Below, one piece after another: positions 49,604 to 57,821 of a DNA stretch of 64,000 nucleotides. The notes under the pieces were generated by a model that saw nothing but the letters and a program-made list of their open reading frames with translations, searched no databases and was not told the origin of the DNA. The stretch is from an uncultured beta proteobacterium (lineage in GTDB: Bacteria > Pseudomonadota > Gammaproteobacteria > Burkholderiales > SG8-41): positions 124,001 to 188,000 of the forward strand of contig CAISYC010000059.1 in assembly GCA_903889565.1 (NCBI GenBank), read 5' to 3'. Position 1 is the first letter of the stretch, and every line of letters begins with the position of its first letter. A program made the translations under genes and the position numbers.

Positions 49604-51022
49604 TTAACCCAACAGTTTCAGAACGGTGTTCGGCAGCGAGTTGGCTTGCGCTAGCATCGCGATACCGGCCTGCTGCAACACTTCGTTGCGCGTCAGGTTG
49701 GCGGTTTCCGACGCGAAGTTCGTGTCCTGGATCGCACTGCGCGAGGCCGTCAGATTCTGTGTGGTCTCCTGCAGTGATGCGACCACCGACGTAAACCGGT
49801 TTTGCACCGCACCGAGGGTCGCCTGCGTGGTGTTGATCTGGTTGATTGCGGCGTCGATCGAGGTGATTGCGGCATTGGCACCGTTTACACTCGAAATGTC
49901 GGTATTCAGAACCGACACACCGGTCTGGGCCGCAGCCACCGTGCCGTTTACGCCATCCGTCGTTGCCGACGCGCCTGCGATCGTCATGCCGGCGGAGTTG
50001 GTCGAGGTGACGGTGTAGGTCGACTTGGTCGTCGCCGCGATGCCGCCGCCCATCGCCGTGTCGCCGGCGACCAGGGTGCCGCCCAGTGCGATGGTGACAT
50101 TGCGGCCGTCCACTGCGGCCAATTTGAGGGCGCCGCCAGCGTTGCTGGCGGTGACACCCGTTGCGCCGCTGATCAGGTTGATGGCGCTGATCGAGTTCGC
50201 GAGGTCGGTCGCCGCGACGCCGGTTGCGGTTACGGTGGCAGTCTGTACGCCGTTGATCGTGATCTTGCCGGCATGAGCTGCGGTGGACGCCGCCGCGGCA
50301 GCGGTCACTGAGGTGGCAGCTGCAGTCGCGGAGACACCGGTAATTCCGCGCGCATTTATTGCGTTTGCGATCGACTGCGCGTCCGCGGCGATGGTGGTGC
50401 CTTGATACACGTCCTGCGCATTGCCGTTCGCATCGGTAATCGTAAATTGGCCGCCTGCGGTGATGGTGGTTGCGGTGCCGGTGCTGGTTGCGGAAGCCGA
50501 GTAGCTCTGGCCCAGAGTCGCCGCGCGAGCGCTGGCGATGGAACCGACGGTAATCGTCTGTCCGGAATTCGCACCGACCTGGAACTGCGCACCCTGGAAG
50601 GTGCCGTCGAGCAGGTTGACGCCGTTGAACGAAGCCTGCGTCGCAACGCGGTCGATTTCCGCGATCAGTTGCGAAGCCTGCGTTTGCAGGGCCGCGCGGT
50701 CGCTCGAGCTGTTGGTGGCGTTGGCCGATTGCACAGCCAGCGTGCGCAGGCTTTGCAGGTCGTTGGTGATCTGCGAAAGATTGCCACCGGCGGTTTGCGC
50801 GAGGTTGATACCATCGCTGGCGTTTTGCGAGGCGCGGGTGTCGCCGTTGATCTGCGCGGTAAAGCGGTTGCTGATGGCCAGACCGGCCGCGTCATCCGCC
50901 GCGCTGTTGATACGCATGCCCGAAGACAGACGCTGGATCGAGGTGGCGAGCGACGATTGCGAATTCGACACGTTGTTTTGTGCGATCAGCGAAGCGATAT
51001 TGGTATTGATGCTTAATCCCAT
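49604..51022 (-). CDS. fliC: Flagellin FliC
   Basis: The 472-residue protein has conserved D0/D1 termini: MGLSINTNIASLIAQNNVSN, QRLSSGMRINSAADDAAGLA and, at the C-terminus, ETANLTRNEVLQQAGIAMLA with ANSLPNTVLKLLG. It is the filament subunit. The middle (about 175-380) is a Thr/Ala-rich variable domain. It has a strong FliA-type promoter and a structured leader. Only one flagellin gene is in view. AGGAG lies 7 bases upstream of the ATG. Confidence 0.97.
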   Translation of the reverse strand: MGLSINTNIASLIAQNNVSNSQSSLATSIQRLSSGMRINSAADDAAGLAISNRFTAQINGDTRASQNASDGINLAQTAGGNLSQITNDLQSLRTLAVQSANATNSSSDRAALQTQASQLIAEIDRVATQASFNGVNLLDGTFQGAQFQVGANSGQTITVGSIASARAATLGQSYSASATSTGTATTITAGGQFTITDANGNAQDVYQGTTIAADAQSIANAINARGITGVSATAAATSVTAAAAASTAAHAGKITINGVQTATVTATGVAATDLANSISAINLISGATGVTASNAGGALKLAAVDGRNVTIALGGTLVAGDTAMGGGIAATTKSTYTVTSTNSAGMTIAGASATTDGVNGTVAAAQTGVSVLNTDISSVNGANAAITSIDAAINQINTTQATLGAVQNRFTSVVASLQETTQNLTASRSAIQDTNFASETANLTRNEVLQQAGIAMLAQANSLPNTVLKLLG

Positions 51023-51049
51023 GATGTGCTCCTAGTTAAGTTTGTCAAA

Positions 51050-51102
51050 GCGGCTCATCGCCGTGACGTTGAGCTGGTGCCCCCTTGTGGGGTGTGAGCC
51101 GC
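51050..51102 (-). promoter_or_regulatory. Structured 5' leader of fliC
   Basis: The predicted fliC leader contains GCGGCTCA ... TGAGCCGC (51050-51057 with 51095-51102) enclosing a CCCC/GGGG hairpin. The Shine-Dalgarno AGGAG lies outside the stem, so it stays free. CTTTGACGG and CCGCTTTGAC sequences also repeat at the two edges. Confidence 0.5.
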
Positions 51103-51113
51103 CGTCAAAGGCA

Positions 51114-51141
51114 GTTACGGCAGGGTCGGGGGACGACTTTA
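51114..51141 (-). promoter_or_regulatory. Sigma-28 promoter for fliC
   Basis: On the minus strand the sequence reads TAAAGTCG-N12-GCCGTAAC. Transcription would start near 51106, giving a leader of about 85 bases. Confidence 0.8.
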
Positions 51142-51145
51142 ATCC

Positions 51146-51178
51146 GGCACCCTCGCCGCCCGGCCGCGGCGGGGTGCC
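51146..51178 (-). terminator. Strong hairpin after the first diguanylate cyclase gene
   Basis: GGCACCC-CGCCGC-ggccgg-GCGGCG-a-GGGTGCC on the minus strand is a 13-pair stem with one bulge. It lies 14 bases after the stop at 51192 and just before the fliC promoter. No U-tract follows. Confidence 0.55.
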
Positions 51179-51191
51179 GTCGTGAGTTCAA

Positions 51192-52004
51192 TCAGTTGCA
51201 ATCGGCGGTGACCACGCGCTGCTTGCCGGCGCGTTTGGCGGCGTAGAGCGCGCTGTCGGCAGCCGAGATCACCGCATCGCGGGCCTGTCCCTGGCGGCGC
51301 GCGGCAACCCCGGCGCTGAAGCTCAGCGGAATCTCGACGCCGCGGTAAACCAGCGGATGGCGGTTGAGGTCGTATTGCAGGCGGTGCAGCACGCGCGCGG
51401 CCTGCGCGGTGGCCGAATCGGGCAGCAGGAACAGGAACTCCTCGCCGCCGAAGCGCACCACCACATCGCTGGGCCGCACGGTGCGGCGGATGACGTCGGC
51501 CAGATGCACTAGTGCGGCGTCGCCGGCAGGGTGGCCGTGGTGATCGTTGAGGCGCTTGAAATCGTCGATGTCGAGCAATGCCACGCCGAGCGGCGAGTTG
51601 GTGCGGTCGGCGCGCGCGGCTTCGCGCTTGTAGCTCAAATCGAGCCCGCTGCGGTTGAGCGTGCCGGTGAGGTGATCGACATGCACGAGGCCGCGCAACT
51701 GGCGCAGCTCGATCTGCAGTGCCTCGATTTCGCGTTCGGTGCGCTGCACGCGGTCCGGCGCGGTGCGGCTGCGCGGGTGGGCGCCGAGCGCGCGCGTGTC
51801 GGTCAGCGCTTCATCGAGAATGTTGATGATGGTGTTGATGTCCTCGCTGCCGCGGATGCGGTGCGCGTAGGCCTCGATGCGCCGGTAGTATTCGCTGGTG
51901 CGCGGCGAAATCGCCGCCGCCGCCGCCGCGGCGATGGTTGCCGCGGGTGCGGCTGCCGGCGATTTGACCAGACGCAGACGGTGCTTCGGTTTGGCGGTAA
52001 GCAT
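51192..52004 (-). CDS. GGDEF diguanylate cyclase (FlhDC-tier)
   Basis: The 270-residue soluble protein has an Ala-rich N-terminus, a helical part (about 38-100) and a GGDEF domain (about 108-268) with active site RFGGEEF and inhibitory site RPSD five residues before it. It should make c-di-GMP from two GTP and be feedback-inhibited. There is no membrane or sensor domain. An FlhDC operator upstream gives it its own class II promoter, so c-di-GMP synthesis rises together with the hook-basal-body genes. It lies next to fliC but is transcribed separately. Confidence 0.9.
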   Translation of the reverse strand: MLTAKPKHRLRLVKSPAAAPAATIAAAAAAAISPRTSEYYRRIEAYAHRIRGSEDINTIINILDEALTDTRALGAHPRSRTAPDRVQRTEREIEALQIELRQLRGLVHVDHLTGTLNRSGLDLSYKREAARADRTNSPLGVALLDIDDFKRLNDHHGHPAGDAALVHLADVIRRTVRPSDVVVRFGGEEFLFLLPDSATAQAARVLHRLQYDLNRHPLVYRGVEIPLSFSAGVAARRQGQARDAVISAADSALYAAKRAGKQRVVTADCN

Positions 52005-52045
52005 GCTGGGCCCCTCGTGGCTGAACGGTGAATCCCGTGTGCATC

Positions 52046-52104
52046 ACATTAGCAAGCCTGCTGCAATCCGGTGCTCGGAACAGGCGGCAAACCCGGCCGC
52101 AATT
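52046..52104 (-). promoter_or_regulatory. FlhDC operator and -10 box for the first diguanylate cyclase
   Basis: AACAGGCG (52079-52086) and CCGCAATT (52097-52104) flank 10 bases. On the minus strand TAATGT (52046-52051) lies 27 bases beyond the operator. Confidence 0.65.
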
Positions 52105-52122
52105 CCGGCTTTTGCCCTGCGC

Positions 52123-53742
52123 TCAGCGTGCCGCGGCAAGCCCGCCCGCGGATGCGCTTTCGGCGGCAGCAGGGGCGGCCGGCGCCAGCGCGAAGACGCG
52201 GTTCTTGCCGCTGCGCTTGGCCTCGTAGAGCGCACCGTCGGCGCGCGCGATGGTCGCGGTCTGCGTTTCGCCCGCGGTGTAGCGGGTAACACCGGCACTG
52301 AAGGTGATCAGGATCTTGGCGTTGTCGTGCAGGAAAAAGCGCTTGGTCAGCTCGCGCTGCGCGCGCGCCATTACTGCGAGCGCCGCGTCGATATCGGAGT
52401 CGGGCAGCAGGACGAGAAATTCCTCGCCGCCGAAACGCGCCACGCTGTCGCCGGGGCGCACGGTTTCGCGGATGACTTTGGCGAGATGGGTCAGCGCGTC
52501 ATCGCCGACGGCATGCCCGAAATGGTCATTCAGTTCCTTGAAATTGTCGACGTCAAGCAGCGCCACCGACAGCGTCTGCTGCTTGCGCTCGGCGACCGCG
52601 ATTTCGCGCGTGAAGGCGTCGGCGAGGCCGCGCCGGTTGAGCGTGCCGGTAAGGCTGTCGATGCGCACCTGTTCGCTTGCCTGCACCAGTTCGGCTTCGA
52701 GTTCGGCGACACGGCGTTCGGCCGCATCGACTTTTTGCCGCGAGGCCAGCACCTCTTCGCGCGCGCGCAGCGTGCGCGCCTGCACGTCGTGCGTTTCGCG
52801 CAGCACTTCGCCGAGCAGGCGGTTCAACTGGTCGACGTCGTTGCTCTGCCTTATCTGCTGCGAGAGGTTTTCCAGCGTATCGTGATAGTCGCCGGTGGTT
52901 GTCGACAGGTGGCCGAGTTCGTCGATGAACGCGGCGACCATCTGCTTGAGGCTGTTCTTGACCTCGCCGAGGCCGCGCTTGAGCAGGGCCTGGCGTACGA
53001 TCAGATCCTGCAGGCCGGTCTTGGCCGCCTCGATCGCGGCCATGTCGAGCGGGTTCGAGATGGCGCGCAGCACCGCGGCGATCTGGCCGCGCAGCCACTG
53101 GTCGTCTTCGACCAGTTCGCCGACGTTTTCGATCAGGAGGCGCAGCAGTTCGAGGAGCCCCGTCTGCAGCTGGTTTTGCGTGTTGCCATGCGCTGTGATG
53201 CGGCGCCACAGCGCCGTCAGCTGGCTGCGCAGCGCCAGCACCTCGACCGGTTTGCCGTTGCGCAGGCTGGCGGCGATGGCGTTTGCCTCGGCCGCGAGTT
53301 CCGGCGCGTCGAGCAGGCGCGCGGACACGCCGGCCTCCAGCGTCTGCGCCAGCAGTTCGCACAGTTCCAGCGGCGGCTGTTCGGGCCGCGCGTCGCTGGC
53401 GCGCACGCGCGGCGAGGTGATCGAGAATATCGGTGTCGCCGGCGGCGGCGCCGTCTTGTGCGTGAGTTCAAGCAGGTAATGATGGGCGCGCGCCCACTGG
53501 CCGCAGGCGGTCGCGTTGCTGAACGCATTGACGGCGGCGACCTGTTCCGGCGTTTCGCGCGGCAGGTCGAGTGCAATCCGCTGCAGCATTTTTTCCGCGG
53601 TCAGACCCACGTCCTCGCCGCCGTGCCCGGAAATCTCACAGTAGAGCTTGCGATAATTGTCGGGCGTCGGCGTGATCTTGCGCGTCACCAGCAGGCGCAG
53701 CGTTTCGCGCGCGATCTCGTTGGGCTTGTTCAGTACCGTCAT
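52123..53742 (-). CDS. GGDEF diguanylate cyclase with long N-terminal helical region (FliA-tier)
   Basis: The 539-residue protein begins MTVLNKPNEIARETLRLLVT, followed by a helical region (about 40-360) containing PTPDNYRKLYCEISG and a coiled coil (about 325-365). A C-terminal GGDEF domain (about 370-525) has RFGGEEF and the RPGD inhibitory site. It should make c-di-GMP. The same N-terminal PTPxNYxxLYxEI motif is common in betaproteobacterial cyclases. The ATG at 53742 has AGGAG upstream; a longer open frame to 53901 has no support. A FliA-type promoter lies at 53794-53821. Confidence 0.9.
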   Translation of the reverse strand: MTVLNKPNEIARETLRLLVTRKITPTPDNYRKLYCEISGHGGEDVGLTAEKMLQRIALDLPRETPEQVAAVNAFSNATACGQWARAHHYLLELTHKTAPPPATPIFSITSPRVRASDARPEQPPLELCELLAQTLEAGVSARLLDAPELAAEANAIAASLRNGKPVEVLALRSQLTALWRRITAHGNTQNQLQTGLLELLRLLIENVGELVEDDQWLRGQIAAVLRAISNPLDMAAIEAAKTGLQDLIVRQALLKRGLGEVKNSLKQMVAAFIDELGHLSTTTGDYHDTLENLSQQIRQSNDVDQLNRLLGEVLRETHDVQARTLRAREEVLASRQKVDAAERRVAELEAELVQASEQVRIDSLTGTLNRRGLADAFTREIAVAERKQQTLSVALLDVDNFKELNDHFGHAVGDDALTHLAKVIRETVRPGDSVARFGGEEFLVLLPDSDIDAALAVMARAQRELTKRFFLHDNAKILITFSAGVTRYTAGETQTATIARADGALYEAKRSGKNRVFALAPAAPAAAESASAGGLAAAR

Positions 53743-53793
53743 TTTTGCTCCTGCCGTGCCGCGCACACTGCGCATAGGGCTGCATCGCAGGAA

Positions 53794-53821
53794 ATTACGG
53801 CGGATTGTCGCCAGGACTTGA
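53794..53821 (-). promoter_or_regulatory. Sigma-28 promoter for the second diguanylate cyclase
   Basis: On the minus strand the sequence reads TCAAGTCC-N12-GCCGTAAT, about 50 bases before the start codon. Confidence 0.65.
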
Positions 53822-53954
53822 GCGCCGGCGGCGGCGCTTTGATGCGAAGCGCGTGCCTGCGCGGCCACGGCAATCAAGGACTTGGCCGCGCTCGCCGCCA
53901 TGTTGGCGGGCGTTTACATACGCGGCGGCGCTGGCGCGCGCTGCCGGGGCCTGC

Positions 53955-55229
53955 TCAGGACGACACCGCCTTGGCGTAAAAATAGGCGGTACGCGCGCGC
54001 GGATTGAGAAAGTCGCGGACTTCCGCTTCGAGGTCGCTGGCGCGCAGCGAGCGCTCGATTTTGATTTCCGGTTCGACCGCCAGATCGATTACCGGCGCAT
54101 CCTCGGGTTTGCAGCCATCCTGCCAGATCGTCACCAGCGGGCGCAGCGAGTTGTCGCGGTTGACGCTGGTGACGAGGCCGACCGCGCCGTTCGACAGTTC
54201 GACCAGCGAGCCCGGCGGGTAGACGCCGAGGCATTTGATCAGGCAGGCCAGCACCGCGGGGTCGAAATGTTTGCCCTCGAGTTTGAACATGCGCGACAGC
54301 GCCAGCGACGGCGGCATGCTGTCCTGAATGCGCTGCGGATTGCACAGTTCGTCGTAGCGGTCGGCCACCGCCACGTAGCGCACGAACGGCGGGATTTTTT
54401 CGCCGGTCAGCTTGAACGGGTAGCCGCTGCCGTCCCAGCGCTCGTGGTGCATTGCCACGATCGCGCGCGCGAGCGCGCTGAATTCCGGCAGATTGAGCGT
54501 CATCTTGGCGCCGAGGTCGGTGTGTTTCTGCATGTAATCGTGGTCGGCGCGCGTCCATTCGGCTTCCGGCTTCATGCGCACGGCGTCGGGCACGCGCAGC
54601 ATGCCGATATCGTGAAACAGCGCGCCGATGCCGATTTCGTTGAGGCCCTGGCCTTCGACGCCCTGCGCTTTGGCAATCAGCAACGACAGCAGCATGACGT
54701 TGATCGAATGGCTGTGAATATTGCTGCCGGCAAGACGGTCGGAGAGCAGGACGATGCTGACTTCCTGATCCGAATTGAAAGCGTTGGCCACTTCGTTGAC
54801 GATGCCCATGGCCCTGGCGACCGCCGCTTTCGGCGCGGAATAGGCCTGCGCGAAGGCGCCGCGCAATTCGCTGTTGGCGATGGCATAGGCCTTGGCCGCG
54901 GCGGCGGTGCGGCTTTTCGATTCATCGGTCTTGATGCGGCGTTCTTCACGCAGCGCGCGCGCTTTTTCGACCAGGTCTTTCCAGCCCGCCGCGCGCGGGC
55001 GCTCGATGTCGACTTCGCGCGGGCCCTTGTCCGAGTGCTCGCGGCACCACAGCACGCTGGTCATGCCGAGGCCGATGATGATGCGGATCTGCTCTTCGCT
55101 CTCGAGCGTGAATTCGTTGAGCAGGAACGGATGGTCGAGCCAGCGCTCGGCCAGCGAGACGTGCATGCCCGGTTGCAGTGCTTCAACCGGCACGCGTTCG
55201 AAATGTTTCTTTTTTCCCCAGATACTCAT
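53955..55229 (-). CDS. HD-GYP c-di-GMP phosphodiesterase with DUF3391-type N-terminus
   Basis: The 424-residue protein has an N-terminal DUF3391-like domain (about 10-120: VPVEALQPGMHVSLAERWLD) and an HD-GYP domain (about 145-330) with HSHSINVMLLS, ALFHDIGMLRVPD and HHERWDGSGYP, so the catalytic residues and GYP motif are intact. It should break down c-di-GMP. An FlhDC operator upstream places it in the class II tier. No membrane segment is seen. Confidence 0.9.
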   Translation of the reverse strand: MSIWGKKKHFERVPVEALQPGMHVSLAERWLDHPFLLNEFTLESEEQIRIIIGLGMTSVLWCREHSDKGPREVDIERPRAAGWKDLVEKARALREERRIKTDESKSRTAAAAKAYAIANSELRGAFAQAYSAPKAAVARAMGIVNEVANAFNSDQEVSIVLLSDRLAGSNIHSHSINVMLLSLLIAKAQGVEGQGLNEIGIGALFHDIGMLRVPDAVRMKPEAEWTRADHDYMQKHTDLGAKMTLNLPEFSALARAIVAMHHERWDGSGYPFKLTGEKIPPFVRYVAVADRYDELCNPQRIQDSMPPSLALSRMFKLEGKHFDPAVLACLIKCLGVYPPGSLVELSNGAVGLVTSVNRDNSLRPLVTIWQDGCKPEDAPVIDLAVEPEIKIERSLRASDLEAEVRDFLNPRARTAYFYAKAVSS

Positions 55230-55277
55230 GGCAGCGCAATTCGATGGCCGTCCCGCAGAGGGACTTCCGGCGACTAA

Positions 55278-55336
55278 AGCATAATCCGATTGATCGGCGT
55301 CAAATTCGCGAACAGCGGCGGTTCATGGCCGCTAAT
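55278..55336 (-). promoter_or_regulatory. FlhDC operator and -10 box for the HD-GYP gene
   Basis: AACAGCGG (55311-55318) and CCGCTAAT (55329-55336) flank 10 bases. On the minus strand TATGCT (55278-55283) lies 27 bases beyond the operator. Confidence 0.65.
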
Positions 55337-55372
55337 CAGTATTTACGGCCGTGCCCGCTTGCAACTGGAGGC

Positions 55373-56005
55373 TTATTCCACCAGCTGATTCTTGATCGCG
55401 TAGTGGGTGATCTCGGCGTTGTTCTTGAGATGCATCTTTTCGAGCACGCGCGCGCGGTAGACGCTTACCGTTTTGACGCTCAACGACATCTGCGCGGCCA
55501 TCTCGGTCAGCGACTTGCCCGAGGCGATCATGCACATCGTCTGGTATTCGCGCATCGACAGCAGTTCGTGCGCCGGCCGCTCGTTGTCGCGGTCGAAGGA
55601 ATTGGCGAGTTCCTCGGCCACCGCCGGCGTGACGTATTTGCGGCCGCTGTTGACCTGGCGGATCGCGCTGACCAGCTGCGCCGCCGCGCTTTGTTTGGTC
55701 AGATAGCCGGCCGCCCCCGCCTTGAGGGCGCGCAGCGCATACTGGTTCTCCGGGTGCATCGACAGCATCAGCACCTGCAGTTTCGGCATTTCCTTGCGCA
55801 CCAGCTTGAGCGTTTCGATGCCGTTGCGGTCGGGCAGCGTGATGTCGAGCAGCATGACGTCGCAGGGCGTTTCGCGGATCAGGCGCAGCGCCTGTGCGCT
55901 GGTTTCGGCCTCGCCGACGACTTTCATGTCGCCGGATTCGCTGATGATCTGCGACAGGCCGCGGCGCAGAATGGCGTGATCATCGACGATGACGATGTTG
56001 ATCAT
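55373..56005 (-). CDS. NarL/FixJ-family response regulator
   Basis: The 210-residue protein has a receiver domain (MINIVIVDDHAILRRGLSQI, phosphorylation site D54 in LLDITLPD) and a C-terminal LuxR-type helix-turn-helix (LSMREYQTMCMIASGKSLTE; MSLSVKTVSVYRARVLEKMH). It should bind short dyads on phosphorylation by the kinase encoded just upstream, with which it overlaps by 4 bases. The dyad before flhDC (2095-2113) is a possible target; this is inference. Confidence 0.93.
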   Translation of the reverse strand: MINIVIVDDHAILRRGLSQIISESGDMKVVGEAETSAQALRLIRETPCDVMLLDITLPDRNGIETLKLVRKEMPKLQVLMLSMHPENQYALRALKAGAAGYLTKQSAAAQLVSAIRQVNSGRKYVTPAVAEELANSFDRDNERPAHELLSMREYQTMCMIASGKSLTEMAAQMSLSVKTVSVYRARVLEKMHLKNNAEITHYAIKNQLVE

Positions 56006-57510
56006 GTATTGCCAACTCCAATCAGACCGGGTGTTGCGGCGGCCGCCAGCTCGACCGGCAGCGTGGCGACGATGGTGGTGCCGCTGCCGGGGTTGCCGTC
56101 GAAACGGATTTCGCCGCCGAGATTGCGCGCGCGCTCGAGCATGCCGCGCAGGCCGAACGAGCCCGCCTTGAGCAAATCGGTGCGCGTGATGCCGCGGCCG
56201 TTGTCGTGCACGGTGAGCCGCAGCGTGCAGTCGATGGTTTCGATGTCCACCTGCACCGCGGTGGCGCCGGCGTGTTTCGACACGTTGGTGAGAATTTCGC
56301 GGAACAGGCTGAATACCGCGGTGCCCATTTCGGGGGCGACCGCGACGTCCTCGCTTGGGCAGCTCACCACACACGGGATTTCCATGCGTTTCTCGAACTC
56401 GGCGGCCTCCCATTCGATCGCCGCCAGCAGGCCGAGTTCGAGCAGCGGCGGGCGCAGGTCGTGCGCGATCCTGGAGGTGATTTCCATGGTGCGGTCGACC
56501 GAACCTTCGAGGGCGCGCACTTTTTCGAGCAGTTCGGTGCGCTGGCGGTCGATGCGGTTGCCCAGCCACAAAAGGTCGATCTTGATCGCCGTGAGATTGC
56601 CGCCGATGTCGTCGTGCACCTCGCGCGCGATGCGCGTGCGCTCGATTTCCTTGGCCTGCTGCAGGTGGGCGGACAGCGCCGACAGCTGGCGCCGCGATTC
56701 GAGGAGCTCGATCTCGGCCTGCTTGCGGCGCGTGATGTTCTCCATGATGCCGTCCCACTGGATGCGGTTGTTGTCGAGCGGGCGCGGCCCCATGCGCAGC
56801 TCGATCCATTTGAGGATGTCGCCGGAGGCGACGCGGATGCGGCCCTCCCAGCTGAGCGGGCGCAGGGTCTGCGCCGATTCGCCGATGCGCGCGCGCAGTT
56901 CGGCGCGGTCGGCCTCCAGCAGCAGATCGAAAAACAGCGCGCCGTCGTCCTGCAGCTGTTCCGGTGTCAGTTCGAGCAGCGCGAGACTGCCTTCGCTGAC
57001 ATAGGTGAAGCTGCAGCCGCCGTGCCACTCGCGCAGCATGCGGAAGACCACGCCGGGCACGTTGGACACGATGGCGCGAAAGCGCGCCTCGTTTTCGAGC
57101 AGTTCGCGCTGGGCGCGGCGGCCCTCGCGGCGCAGCACCGCCTCGCGCAATTCGCGCTCGATCGCCGGCACCAGCCGCGACAGGTTGCTTTTCATCACGT
57201 AATCATGGGCGCCCGCGTGCATCGCCTCGACCGCGATGTCTTCGCCGATATTGCCGGAATTGATGATGAAAGGCATGTCCGGATCGAACTGGTGGACGAT
57301 CTTCAGCGCGTCGAGTCCGCCGAACTGCGGCATCGTGTAATCCGAAATCACCACGTCCCATTCTTCGCGCGCCAGCGCCTCCCGCAGCGCGGTCGCCGCA
57401 TAAACGCGGGTGTGAAAGGGTTCGTAGCCGCCGCTGCGGATTTCAAACAGCAGCAGTTCGGCGTCCTCCTCGGAGTCCTCGATCAGCAGCAGACGCAGGG
57501 GACGGTTCAT
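56002..57510 (-). CDS. Soluble REC-PAS sensor kinase of the NarX/DesK (HisKA_3) type
   Basis: The 502-residue protein begins MNRPLRLLLIEDSEEDAELL, an N-terminal receiver with DYTMPQFGG. A PAS domain (about 140-275), a HisKA_3 dimerisation domain with REVHDDIGGNLTAIKIDLLW (His phosphorylation site) and an HATPase (REILTNVSKHAGA; DNGRGI; GSFGLRGMLERA) follow. It has no membrane helix, so it reads cytoplasmic signals or another kinase through its receiver. The ATG at 57510 was chosen because the receiver begins there. It is the cognate kinase of the overlapping NarL-type regulator. Confidence 0.9.
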   Translation of the reverse strand: MNRPLRLLLIEDSEEDAELLLFEIRSGGYEPFHTRVYAATALREALAREEWDVVISDYTMPQFGGLDALKIVHQFDPDMPFIINSGNIGEDIAVEAMHAGAHDYVMKSNLSRLVPAIERELREAVLRREGRRAQRELLENEARFRAIVSNVPGVVFRMLREWHGGCSFTYVSEGSLALLELTPEQLQDDGALFFDLLLEADRAELRARIGESAQTLRPLSWEGRIRVASGDILKWIELRMGPRPLDNNRIQWDGIMENITRRKQAEIELLESRRQLSALSAHLQQAKEIERTRIAREVHDDIGGNLTAIKIDLLWLGNRIDRQRTELLEKVRALEGSVDRTMEITSRIAHDLRPPLLELGLLAAIEWEAAEFEKRMEIPCVVSCPSEDVAVAPEMGTAVFSLFREILTNVSKHAGATAVQVDIETIDCTLRLTVHDNGRGITRTDLLKAGSFGLRGMLERARNLGGEIRFDGNPGSGTTIVATLPVELAAAATPGLIGVGNT

Positions 57511-57821
57511 CGATGATGCGGTGCAGGGTTGGCCTTGGGCGCGGACGATTGGCCGCGTGTCCGCATGATAAATCAGTTGCACCGGCGGTGTCATGGCTGG
57601 CGTGCGTATTTCACACCGCGTTCAAGATTTGACGGTGCCGGGCCGATAACAGGCAGTCAGGTGTGGATTTGCCGCGTCGTGACCAATTGCCGCGGATTTG
57701 CATGTCTTTTCCGCGCTTTGCGGCAGATGCCGGCGGTTTAGCCTTACGTCTTATGTACGGGTGGTGCGCCGACCGGTTGTCGTCGCGCCGCAGCGGCCTC
57801 ACGAATGCGGAGGGCAGGAGA
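57511..57821. other. Divergent region between the REC-PAS kinase and the chemotaxis operon
   Basis: It carries the FliA-type promoter at 57622-57649. In-frame GTG (57663) and ATG (57702) codons extend the receptor gene into this region, but they lack Shine-Dalgarno sequences. No separate gene is seen. Confidence 0.55.
57622..57649 (+). promoter_or_regulatory. Sigma-28 promoter for the chemotaxis operon
   Basis: The sequence reads TCAAGATT-N12-GCCGATAA, with a perfect -10 against the enterobacterial FliA consensus. Transcription would start near 57657. Confidence 0.75.
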
